A DNA stretch of 20,797 nt from an uncultured Bacteroidia bacterium (lineage in GTDB: Bacteria; Bacteroidota; Bacteroidia; Bacteroidales; Prolixibacteraceae). Below are positions 1 through 6,364 of the stretch, in pieces. Made by a program: the position numbers and the translations under genes. A model generated the notes under the pieces. The model ran no database searches, was not told where the DNA came from, and saw only the letters and a list, made by a program, of their open reading frames with translations. Within the stretch, counting starts at the first letter, position 1; the number at the start of each line of letters is the position of its first letter. The stretch is taken from positions 1 to 20,797 of the forward strand of contig CAIOOC010000096.1 of assembly GCA_903859795.1 (NCBI GenBank). The letters run 5' to 3'.

Positions 1-29
1 AAATACAATAGAATCAAATAGTTAATCAC

Positions 30-1346
30 ATGGAAAATATTTCTGAAGATTTATTGACCTTTGGGTTTCAGCACGATTACCAATCGATAATCAAAGTGGT
101 TGGAATCGGCGGTGGCGGTGGAAACGCGGTAAATCATATGTTCCGGAAAGGGATTGCCGGTGTCGATTTTCTGGTTTGTAATACCGATTCGCAGGCGCTT
201 CTGAATAGTCCTGTCCCCGTTAAAGTCCAATTGGGCGTTTCGCTCACCGAAGGACGGGGTGCCGGCAATAAACCTAAACGCGGAGAACAGGCAGCAATCG
301 AAAACCTGGCTGAAATAAGAGCTGTTCTCGAGACAGGAACAAAAATGGTCTTTATCACCGCAGGAATGGGTGGAGGAACAGGAACGGGTGCTGCACCAGT
401 TATAGCCCAACTCGCCCGCGAAATGGATATCCTGACTATTGCCGTGGTCACACTCCCATCAATAAAAGAGGGACGACTACGATATGACCAGGCTATTGAA
501 GGAATCAAAAAACTTCAGCGATTTGTCGATAGCTTATTGGTAATCAGCAATGAGAACCTGCATAAAGTATATGGTGACCTGCCGGCGCGGGAGGCCTTTG
601 CCGAGGCCGACAATATCGTTGCTACTGCAGTAAAGGGATGCGCCGAAATTATTACGCTTCATGGAAATATTAATATTGACTTTGCCGATGTAAATACTGT
701 ATTGCGCGAAAGTGGTGTATTTATAATGGGAACGGGATTTGCCGAAGGTGAAAACCGGGCAACGCGTGCGGCCGAAGAAGCACTAAGGTCACCACTTCTT
801 GATAGTAATGACATTTACGGAACTGAAAATATACTCCTTAACATCACCTCCGGCGAAGACGAAGTGCGGATGGGTGAAATTGGCGACATCATCGATTACC
901 TGCAAAATGCTGCAGGTGACAACGCAAACATCATATGGGGCAATGGTTATGATGCCAAACTTGGGAATAAAATCAGCGTAACGGTAATCGCCACAGGATT
1001 TGAAATTAATCCAAACCGGATACTTCGTCCTGAACCCCGGAAAGAATTCGTGGTTATTCCAACAAACGAACCTGTCGTTCAACCAGTTACTCAGCAAGCT
1101 CAGACAGCGGCAAAAGTGATTGCAGAACCGGAAGAGGTATTCCAAAATTTTGAACTCACCCCGGATGAGAGTTTTACCGTACGAAAGGACGAACAAAAAC
1201 GTGCAGCAAGACGCGAAGAGGTGAGTAGTAAAGTTACGAAAACACCCATCCCGAAAACAAAGGATGCCGGTGAACCCGTTGGCAGCTGGTTCCAAAGGCA
1301 GTTTGGTTCTCTTTTCAGTGAGGAAGACACTGAAATAGGCAAGTAA
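30..1346 (+). CDS. ftsZ: FtsZ paralogue 1 with a non-canonical C-terminal tail
   Basis: Tubulin-like GTPase of the division ring, cytoplasmic, 438 residues. The GTP-binding loop GGGGGN is at residues 27-32 and the tubulin signature GGGTGTG at 114-120. The catalytic T7 loop NIDFADV carries Asp217 and Asp220, so nucleotide binding and hydrolysis across a filament interface look intact. The globular core ends near residue 325, followed by a linker of about 90 residues rich in Gln, Pro and charged residues. The tail ends in a short segment (about 418-432) with Trp420, Phe421, Phe425, Leu429 and Phe430 on one helical face. It lacks both the IPAY-type FtsA/partner motif and the NNSFLHD-type end of the next gene. 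The ATG at 30 has only 29 nt before it in the window, so ftsA would be expected just outside but cannot be seen. A second complete ftsZ follows after 34 nt. The family is certain; a specialised role is inference. Confidence 0.95.
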   Translation: MENISEDLLTFGFQHDYQSIIKVVGIGGGGGNAVNHMFRKGIAGVDFLVCNTDSQALLNSPVPVKVQLGVSLTEGRGAGNKPKRGEQAAIENLAEIRAVLETGTKMVFITAGMGGGTGTGAAPVIAQLAREMDILTIAVVTLPSIKEGRLRYDQAIEGIKKLQRFVDSLLVISNENLHKVYGDLPAREAFAEADNIVATAVKGCAEIITLHGNINIDFADVNTVLRESGVFIMGTGFAEGENRATRAAEEALRSPLLDSNDIYGTENILLNITSGEDEVRMGEIGDIIDYLQNAAGDNANIIWGNGYDAKLGNKISVTVIATGFEINPNRILRPEPRKEFVVIPTNEPVVQPVTQQAQTAAKVIAEPEEVFQNFELTPDESFTVRKDEQKRAARREEVSSKVTKTPIPKTKDAGEPVGSWFQRQFGSLFSEEDTEIGK

Positions 1347-1380
1347 TTGCCCTATTAACCAAAATTTAAAGAAGAATAAA

Positions 1381-2790
1381 ATGGCAGATTTAATAGAATT
1401 TGATTTACCGGTTAGCGGTGAAAAAATAATAAAGGTGATAGGCGTTGGCGGCGGCGGTGGAAATGCCGTCAACCATATGTACCGACAGGGGATCAAAGAT
1501 GTTGATTTTGCAGTCTGCAATACCGACGCCCAGGCGCTCATGAGCAGTCCTGTTCCCTATAAAGTGCAACTAGGATCAGCCTTGACAGAAGGGCGGGGTG
1601 CCGGAAATAAACCCGATGTTGGACGCGAGTCAGCGCTTGAGAATATAAAAGATATTGAAAAACTTCTGGGCGGAAATACAAAGATGGTCTTCATCACCGC
1701 CGGAATGGGCGGCGGTACAGGAACAGGTGCTGCACCGGTTATTGCACAGGCTGCACGCGATCGTAAAATACTCACTATTGGCATTGTATCGATTCCTTTC
1801 CGAAACGAGGGACGCCTCCGTATCCAACAGGCAATCGAGGGGATCCGCGAAATTGAAAACCATGTTGACTCTCTGTTGATTATCAACAACGAAAGGATCA
1901 GGGAGATCTACGGAGACTTCCCGATATCGAAGGCATTTTCAAAGGCCGACGACGTGCTGGCCATAGCCGCAAAGGGTATTGCTGAAATTATTACCTGTCC
2001 CGGATTTATAAATGTTGATTTCGAAGACGTAAGGACTGTCATGCAAAGTTCGGGGGTCGCAATCATGGGGTCATTCGTTGCCTCGGGCGAAAAAAGAGCC
2101 CTGCGAGCTGTCGAGGGGGCACTGAATTCACCACTGCTGAATAATAACGATATCCGTGGTGCAAAAAATATACTGGTAAATATCACGTCAGGCGAAACCA
2201 AAGAGGTGACTATGGACGAGATGAACCTGGTTAACGAATATGTCCAGGAGATGGCAGGAAATACGGCTGACCTGATTTACGGGGTTGCTGTCGATCCTGA
2301 AATGGGTGAAGAGATTAGTGTTACAGTGATTGCCACAGGATTTAAAACCAGCTCAATACCCGAAATGAACAGCAGTTCTCAACCCCAGCGCGAAAAAGTC
2401 CCACTTCTTGACGACTACAATGTTTTTCCGTCGGGATTTTTTGGCGCCGAGCCGGCGCATTCACAGAAATATCCGGTCTTTGCGGAAGCTCCGGTTGACA
2501 AAAAAGATGAGATCATCAAACAGTTGTATCCACCTGTCAGAATCGATCCGTTTGGTGAAGGATCATTGGAAGAGGGCCGAAGGGTAATGCAGGTAGACTT
2601 TTTTAGTGAGACGGAGGATTATATTGACGAACTGTCCAGAATTCCTGCTTACGAGCGCAGAAAAGCCAAAAATCCCAATAATCCTTTGGCTGCCGGCCGC
2701 GAAATTTCACGATATTCTCTTTCCGACAAGGCTGATGAAGGTCCCAGACTGCGGAAAAACAATTCTTTTTTGCACGATAAGGCGGACTAG
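1381..2790 (+). CDS. ftsZ: Cell division protein FtsZ (canonical copy)
   Basis: Principal FtsZ GTPase, 469 residues, expected to polymerise at midcell and recruit the divisome through FtsA. The phosphate-binding loop GGGGGN is at 23-28, the signature GGGTGTG at 110-116, and the T7 loop NVDFEDV has catalytic Asp213 and Asp216. After the core (to about residue 322) comes a long disordered linker, then IPAYERR at 421-427 and the terminal NNSFLHD at 460-466. These two tail elements are, from family knowledge, the usual Bacteroidota FtsZ tail, and they mark this copy as the ancestral one. It follows the first ftsZ with a 34-nt gap and no visible terminator, so the two are probably co-transcribed. 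Downstream lie REP-like hairpins and then a yqeY gene, the usual neighbour of ftsZ in this phylum. Confidence 0.97.
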   Translation: MADLIEFDLPVSGEKIIKVIGVGGGGGNAVNHMYRQGIKDVDFAVCNTDAQALMSSPVPYKVQLGSALTEGRGAGNKPDVGRESALENIKDIEKLLGGNTKMVFITAGMGGGTGTGAAPVIAQAARDRKILTIGIVSIPFRNEGRLRIQQAIEGIREIENHVDSLLIINNERIREIYGDFPISKAFSKADDVLAIAAKGIAEIITCPGFINVDFEDVRTVMQSSGVAIMGSFVASGEKRALRAVEGALNSPLLNNNDIRGAKNILVNITSGETKEVTMDEMNLVNEYVQEMAGNTADLIYGVAVDPEMGEEISVTVIATGFKTSSIPEMNSSSQPQREKVPLLDDYNVFPSGFFGAEPAHSQKYPVFAEAPVDKKDEIIKQLYPPVRIDPFGEGSLEEGRRVMQVDFFSETEDYIDELSRIPAYERRKAKNPNNPLAAGREISRYSLSDKADEGPRLRKNNSFLHDKAD

Positions 2791-2814
2791 GGGAAATGAA
2801 AGAACAGAGAGTTA

Positions 2815-3120
2815 CCAACCCTGAAGGGGTGCCAGAATTATAGCAAAATGTTCATTATCAGACATAAAAACCCCGAGGGGGTGATATAATAATAAAAAGC
2901 AAGTGCAAGTTTAACCACAAAATCTGTAAACAAAAATCATAACGAGTCATAATTAAATCATAATTAGGCAATTCGGCATTTTGATGATTCGACAATTTTA
3001 TTAAAACCAGGAATACTAAAACCACGCCGTGGTTTAATTTTAATAACCCCCGGTGAAGCTTGCGGAACCAGGGGGCGGTGAACCAAAACGCATTAGCAAC
3101 CCCGGAGTGGGTTGAATAGT
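2815..3120. repeat. Cluster of REP-like palindromes between ftsZ and yqeY
   Basis: This 362-nt gap (2791-3152) shows no convincing gene but several short palindromic units. They are AACCCTGAAGGGGT (about 2817-2830), AACCCCGAGGGGGT (about 2869-2882), AAACCACG-C-CGTGGTTT (3019-3035), a CCCCCGGT/ACCaGGGGG hairpin (3047-3075) and AACCC...GGGTT (3098-3113). The first two are about 52 nt apart and share the core AACCCYGAgGGGGT. Between them and the later ones is an AT-rich stretch with two direct copies of TCATAATTA (2947-2955 and 2958-2966). From memory, such AACCCCGAAGGGGTT units are dispersed through many Bacteroidota chromosomes; function is unknown and could include transcript-end protection of the ftsZ mRNA. 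Confidence 0.6.
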
Positions 3121-3152
3121 GGCTATTCATCCATCAAATTAAAACAAAAACA

Positions 3153-3602
3153 ATGAATCTATTTGATCAGATCAGCGAAGACATCAGGCAGGCAATGCTC
3201 GCCCGCGACAAAGAAAAACTTGAGGCATTGCGCAACATAAAAAAAGTATTGCTCGAAGCCAAGACTGCCAAAAGCGGCGCCGAAGAGTTAAGCGACGATG
3301 CTGCAATAAAGGCAATTGCTAAACTAGCCAAGCAGGGACGCGATTCTGCAGAGATCTACAAACAACAAAACAGGATGGATCTTTACGATCCCGAGATGGC
3401 ACAGGTGAAAATTCTGGAGGGTTATTTACCTAAGCAAATGGATGATGATGAACTCACCGCTTCAATTACTGCTATTATTGAAAAGTCAGGTGCAACCTCG
3501 ATCAAGGAGATGGGCAAAGTGATGGGCATTGCTTCGAAAGAACTCGCGGGAAAAGTGGACGGGAGATTAATTTCGGACAAAGTCAAAAGCCTTCTTTCAT
3601 AA
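3153..3602 (+). CDS. yqeY: GatB/YqeY-domain protein
   Basis: Small all-helical cytoplasmic protein of 149 residues, the normal full length for YqeY. The N-terminal helical half contains the ALRNIKKVLLEAK region. The C-terminal half contains EGYLPKQMDDDEL and the GKVMGIASKELAGKVDGRLISDKVK stretch that resembles the tail domain of the amidotransferase subunit GatB. In GatB that domain contacts tRNA; the role of stand-alone YqeY proteins is not established. Placement directly after ftsZ is common in Bacteroidota. The ATG at 3153 is preceded by an A-rich leader and begins MNLFDQISEDIRQAM, the usual start for the family. Confidence 0.9.
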   Translation: MNLFDQISEDIRQAMLARDKEKLEALRNIKKVLLEAKTAKSGAEELSDDAAIKAIAKLAKQGRDSAEIYKQQNRMDLYDPEMAQVKILEGYLPKQMDDDELTASITAIIEKSGATSIKEMGKVMGIASKELAGKVDGRLISDKVKSLLS

Positions 3603-3643
3603 CCAGAATAATTCAAAACTTTGTGAATTCTTTGAGCCTTAGA

Positions 3644-3677
3644 GCCTTTGTGGCAAGAAAAAAATTGCCACGAAGGC
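3644..3677. repeat. REP-like hairpin downstream of yqeY
   Basis: The arms GCCTTTGTGGCAA (3644-3656) and TTGCCACGAAGGC (3665-3677) pair over 13 bp with a single G-T wobble around an 8-nt A-rich loop. The flanking GCACGAAAACACTAAG and TTTGTGAATTC stretches resemble a repeat I have seen between genes in many Bacteroidota. It lies 42 nt past the yqeY stop. There is no U-tract after the plus-strand 3' arm, so it is better described as a repeat or processing hairpin than as an intrinsic terminator. Confidence 0.5.
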
Positions 3678-3747
3678 ACGAAAACACTAAGCTGCAATAA
3701 GTTGACAATTTTCACTAGTCATTCAGGCCAAATTATCCATAAAAAAA

Positions 3748-3817
3748 TAGCCCGCAGATTTCGCAGATTTTCGCTGATTAAAATCAATCTGCGATGATCT
3801 GCGTAATCTGCGGGCTA
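3748..3817. terminator. 70-nt threefold inverted repeat between convergent genes
   Basis: The outer arms TAGCCCGCAGATT (3748-3760) and AATCTGCGGGCTA (3805-3817) are perfect complements. The inner segments CGCAGAT (3762-3768)/ATCTGCG (3797-3803) and CGCTGATT (3772-3779)/AATCTGCG (3786-3793) extend the stem almost to the loop. Each arm is thus three tandem copies of a CGCAGATT-like unit with a period of about 10-11 nt. An A-run precedes the left arm (3741-3747), giving a U-run after the hairpin on the minus-strand transcript. It sits 21 nt past the minus-strand superoxide dismutase stop and between convergent genes, fitting a terminator, mainly for that gene. The same CGCAGATT-type hairpin is, from memory, a dispersed repeat in Bacteroidota. 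Confidence 0.6.
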
Positions 3818-3838
3818 ATATATTCCCGAAGGTGGAAC

Positions 3839-4438
3839 TTATGCTTTAAGGCGTTTTGCCACTTCGTTCCAGTTAATCACTTTAAAGAACGCTTCAATAT
3901 ACTCAGGACGTCTGTTCTGGTATTTCAGGTAATAGGCATGTTCCCATACATCGATAGTAAGTATAGGTGATCCCTGAACCTCGGTAACATCCATCAACGG
4001 GTTATCCTGATTGTGGGTAGAAGTAACAACAAGGGTATCGCCTTTCTGAACAAGCCATGCCCAGCCACTTCCGAAACGGGTTACTGCTGCCTTGGTAAAA
4101 GCCTCTTTGAATAAATCGAATGAACCAAAAGATCCGTTTATCGACTCAAGCAGTTTACCTTCTGGTCCTGACGGTCCTCCGGGTGTCATAACATCCCAGT
4201 AAAGATTGTGATTGTAAAATCCCCCACCGTTGTTCCGGATAGCAGGAGCAAGCTTTGAAACATTGGTGATAATCTCCTCGATAGTTTTTCCTTTCAGGTC
4301 ACTGTTTTCCACCGCAGCATTCAGATTATTGGTGTAAGCTGCGTGATGCTTGGAATGATGGATCTCCATGGTCTGTGCGTCGATATAAGGCTCGAGAGCC
4401 TTATAATCGTATTGGAGCGTTGGTAATGTAAAACTCAT
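3839..4438 (-). CDS. sod: Superoxide dismutase (Fe/Mn family)
   Basis: Converts superoxide to hydrogen peroxide and oxygen in the cytoplasm; 199 residues, a normal length. The N-terminal helical hairpin carries EIHHSKHHAAY with metal ligand His27. The second ligand is His77 in FYNHNLYW, and the last two are Asp163 and His167 in DVWEHAYY. The outer-sphere Gln in HNQDNP (Gln144) is on the C-terminal side, as in Mn enzymes, while the overall sequence (GGGFYNH) resembles the cambialistic enzymes of Bacteroidota that work with either metal. No signal peptide is present. The ATG at 4438 begins MSFTLPTLQYDYKALEP, the standard start. It is divergent from the acyltransferase gene and ends just before a strong hairpin. 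Confidence 0.96.
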   Translation of the reverse strand: MSFTLPTLQYDYKALEPYIDAQTMEIHHSKHHAAYTNNLNAAVENSDLKGKTIEEIITNVSKLAPAIRNNGGGFYNHNLYWDVMTPGGPSGPEGKLLESINGSFGSFDLFKEAFTKAAVTRFGSGWAWLVQKGDTLVVTSTHNQDNPLMDVTEVQGSPILTIDVWEHAYYLKYQNRRPEYIEAFFKVINWNEVAKRLKA

Positions 4439-4511
4439 GATTTCGTAAATTAAATTGTTTAACTCTATTAACGGTTAAGGTCGAAAAAGGTTTAGCTAAT
4501 ATCGGAGATAA

Positions 4512-4543
4512 TTTGCAAGTTGTTTTAAAAAAAAATATCTTGC
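4512..4543 (+). promoter_or_regulatory. Candidate Bacteroidota-type promoter for the GNAT-fold gene
   Basis: TTTG (4512-4515), a 20-nt A/T-rich spacer, and TATCTTGC (4536-4543) resemble the -33 TTTG and -7 TAnnTTTG elements of the Bacteroidota primary sigma factor; the last two bases of the -7 box do not match. The start codon is 41 nt further on, a reasonable leader. Only pattern matching supports this. Confidence 0.35.
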
Positions 4544-4584
4544 GCACTTGTTATACGACTAACGGTATTTTTTAAACCTCGTAA

Positions 4585-5781
4585 ATGGATAAAATTGAAG
4601 ATTTCCCAAAGATGAATTCTGCTCATACACCAGAAAAGACAACTTCTGGTTCGGGGAAAAGTATTGTAATTAAAGAAGTTGCTTCAAAAAGTGAGCTTAG
4701 GAAATTTATTCATTTACCTGCTGCCATTCATAAAGATCATACAAATTGGGTGCCGCCAATCTATATGGATGACTGGGAATTTTTCAATCCTAAAATTAAT
4801 AAGTCCTTCGAGTCGTGTGATACAATATTGTTGCTCGCATATTCTGATCAAAAAGTTGTTGGCAGGATTATGGGTATTATCCACCATAAATACAACGCGC
4901 AACATGGTGAAAAGAATGTGCGTTTTGCATTTTTTGAAACGTGGAATGATGATGCTGTTGCTCAAACCTTACTCGTCGCCATTGAAAAATGGGGCAAATC
5001 AAAAGGTATGGAGAAGATTATCGGACCTCTTGCCTTTTCAGACAAAGATCCTCAGGGTTTCCTGATTGAGGGATTTGATGAACCGGTCGTGATCGCATCG
5101 AATTGCAATTTCCCTTACCAGGTAGAACTTGTCGAGAAGAACGGATTTGTCAAGGAGGTAGATCTTGTGGCATATAAAATTATTATACCACATCCTGTTC
5201 CCGATTTTTACCTGAAGATCCAGGAGAGGGCTTTCCGGAATAATCCGGGCCTCAGAGTGCTGGAGTTCACCTCGCGCAGAACGGTAAAACCCTATATTCA
5301 CCCGATTTTAAATCTGCTGAACCTCACATTTAGCGATATCGTAGGCTTCACCCCTTTCTCCGAAAAAGAGATGGACGATTTTGCCAACCGGTATCTGTTC
5401 CTGATAAATCCCCGCTTTATCAAGCTGGTTGTCAATGAAAAAAATGATGTTGTTTCGTTTGTGATCGGAATGTCCCACATTGGTGATGGAATTATAAAAG
5501 CCAAGGGGAAACTCTTTCCGTTCGGTATCTTTAAAATCTTTGCTGCAGCACGAAAATCAAATCAAATAAATCTGCTGCTTGGAGGTGTCGATCCGGCATA
5601 CCGGGGTAAAGGACTCGACGTACTGATGGGTGTCAGGATGTTTGAATCGGCACATAAACTCGGCAAAACAACGATGGATTCCCACCTTGAACTTGAAGAC
5701 AACACCAAGGTTCGTGCTGAAATGGAGAAGGTAGGTGGAAAGGTGTATAAACGATTCAGGGTTTTTGGTAAAAATCTGTAA
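4585..5781 (+). CDS. GNAT-fold acyltransferase-like protein (YghO / bacterial ceramide synthase-like)
   Basis: Cytoplasmic protein of 398 residues without signal peptide or clear membrane helix. It looks like two GNAT-type halves. The N-terminal half has the motif VPPIYMDDWEFFNP (56-69) and the strongly conserved-looking GPLAFSDKDPQGF and EGFDEP region (147-167). The C-terminal half has GGVDPAYRGKGLDVLMG, which resembles the acyl-CoA pyrophosphate-binding loop of GNAT enzymes. I recognise the family as widespread in Bacteroidota and usually labelled hypothetical or N-acetyltransferase. Its closest characterised relatives, as far as I recall, are the YghO-like proteins that include the bacterial ceramide synthase of Caulobacter, which N-acylates a sphingoid base. 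Bacteroidota make sphingolipids, so this is a plausible role but not shown. It ends 8 nt before the convergent cold-shock gene, with no hairpin between. Confidence 0.75.
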   Translation: MDKIEDFPKMNSAHTPEKTTSGSGKSIVIKEVASKSELRKFIHLPAAIHKDHTNWVPPIYMDDWEFFNPKINKSFESCDTILLLAYSDQKVVGRIMGIIHHKYNAQHGEKNVRFAFFETWNDDAVAQTLLVAIEKWGKSKGMEKIIGPLAFSDKDPQGFLIEGFDEPVVIASNCNFPYQVELVEKNGFVKEVDLVAYKIIIPHPVPDFYLKIQERAFRNNPGLRVLEFTSRRTVKPYIHPILNLLNLTFSDIVGFTPFSEKEMDDFANRYLFLINPRFIKLVVNEKNDVVSFVIGMSHIGDGIIKAKGKLFPFGIFKIFAAARKSNQINLLLGGVDPAYRGKGLDVLMGVRMFESAHKLGKTTMDSHLELEDNTKVRAEMEKVGGKVYKRFRVFGKNL

Positions 5782-5789
5782 GGCAAAGA

Positions 5790-6236
5790 TTAGACTTTCT
5801 TAACGCGGATAGCATTCAACCCTTTCAGACCTTTCTCAAGTTCAAAATTGACTACATCGCCTTCTTTTACATCTTCGAGTAAGCCATTAATATGGACGAA
5901 ATATTTCTCATTCGTCTCATGTTCTTTAATAAAACCATATCCCTTCGAGTCGTTGAAAAAGTCAATTCTTCCAATGCGGACAGCAATTTCCTCTTCCTCT
6001 TCCCTTCTCGGAACACTGATCTCTATACTGCTGGCATTCACTTTACGTTTCTTTGAGGGATCCGGTGGCGTATCTGTAAGGTTTCCGTTTTCATCAACAT
6101 AAGCCAGCATACTCTCGAAATCACCGCCTGTTGCGTTGCCTTTTCTCTCCTCTTTCTTCTGGCTCTTCTCAAGCCGTTTCTTTAAACGTTTTTTCTCTTT
6201 TTCTTTCTTGTTAAAAGTGTCTTGCGATTTAGCCAT
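5790..6236 (-). CDS. Cold-shock-domain protein with a basic coiled N-terminal extension
   Basis: Predicted RNA- or single-stranded-DNA-binding protein of 148 residues. The C-terminal cold-shock OB fold (about 85-148) has RNP1 KGYGFI at 98-103 and RNP2 YFVHI at 112-116, plus the usual EGDVVNFELEKGLKGLNA ending. The N-terminal 80 residues are an extension: a very Lys/Glu-rich, helix-prone stretch (about 9-33), a short FESMLAYVDENGNLTDTPPD segment, and a second basic patch KKRKV. This layout, roughly double the length of E. coli CspA, is typical of the long cold-shock proteins of Bacteroidota. A -7-like box lies upstream at 6278-6285. Confidence 0.9.
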   Translation of the reverse strand: MAKSQDTFNKKEKEKKRLKKRLEKSQKKEERKGNATGGDFESMLAYVDENGNLTDTPPDPSKKRKVNASSIEISVPRREEEEEIAVRIGRIDFFNDSKGYGFIKEHETNEKYFVHINGLLEDVKEGDVVNFELEKGLKGLNAIRVKKV

Positions 6237-6277
6237 TCAATAATTGGTTTAAAGGAATTTATACGATTGCAGTTTTG

Positions 6278-6285
6278 CAAAGGTA
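6278..6285 (-). promoter_or_regulatory. Candidate -7 element of the cold-shock gene
   Basis: On the minus strand this reads TACCTTTG, an exact match to the Bacteroidota -7 consensus TAnnTTTG, and predicts a leader of about 35 nt. No TTTG is present at the expected -33 distance, where the sequence runs into the 6302-6349 hairpin, so the call is weak. Confidence 0.35.
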
Positions 6286-6301
6286 TATAAAAAATCCGCA
6301 A

Positions 6302-6349
6302 TAGTGATAGCCTGACTTCTTGAGTCACGAACAAGTCAGGCTATCACTA
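6302..6349 (-). terminator. Long hairpin downstream of the radical SAM gene
   Basis: Perfect 17-bp arms TAGTGATAGCCTGACTT (6302-6318) and AAGTCAGGCTATCACTA (6333-6349) surround a 14-nt loop. It begins 15 nt past the radical SAM stop codon. In the minus-strand transcript it is followed after a few bases by a run of six U (GGAUUUUUUAUA), consistent with an intrinsic terminator. The arms share the CCTGACTT core with the hairpin at 9441-9474. Confidence 0.7.
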
Positions 6350-6364
6350 AACAATTACTTCAGA

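Noticed and set aside
789..1541. 250-codon open frame on the minus strand across the ftsZ1/ftsZ2 junction
   Set aside because: It lies antisense to two certain ftsZ genes, has low-complexity composition (poly-Pro, Cys/Phe-rich) and no recognisable motif, so it is a shadow of their codon use.
2815..3120. CRISPR array
   Set aside because: The repeated units are short palindromes of unequal sequence and spacing, with no uniform 24-40-nt repeats or cas genes.
2858..3130. 90-codon minus-strand frame in the ftsZ-yqeY gap
   Set aside because: Its sequence is made of the REP-like palindromes themselves, and such frames recur wherever these repeats occur.
3839..4438. Iron-only superoxide dismutase
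   Set aside because: The Gln at position 144 in HNQDNP is typical of manganese or cambialistic enzymes, so a strictly iron-specific label is not justified.
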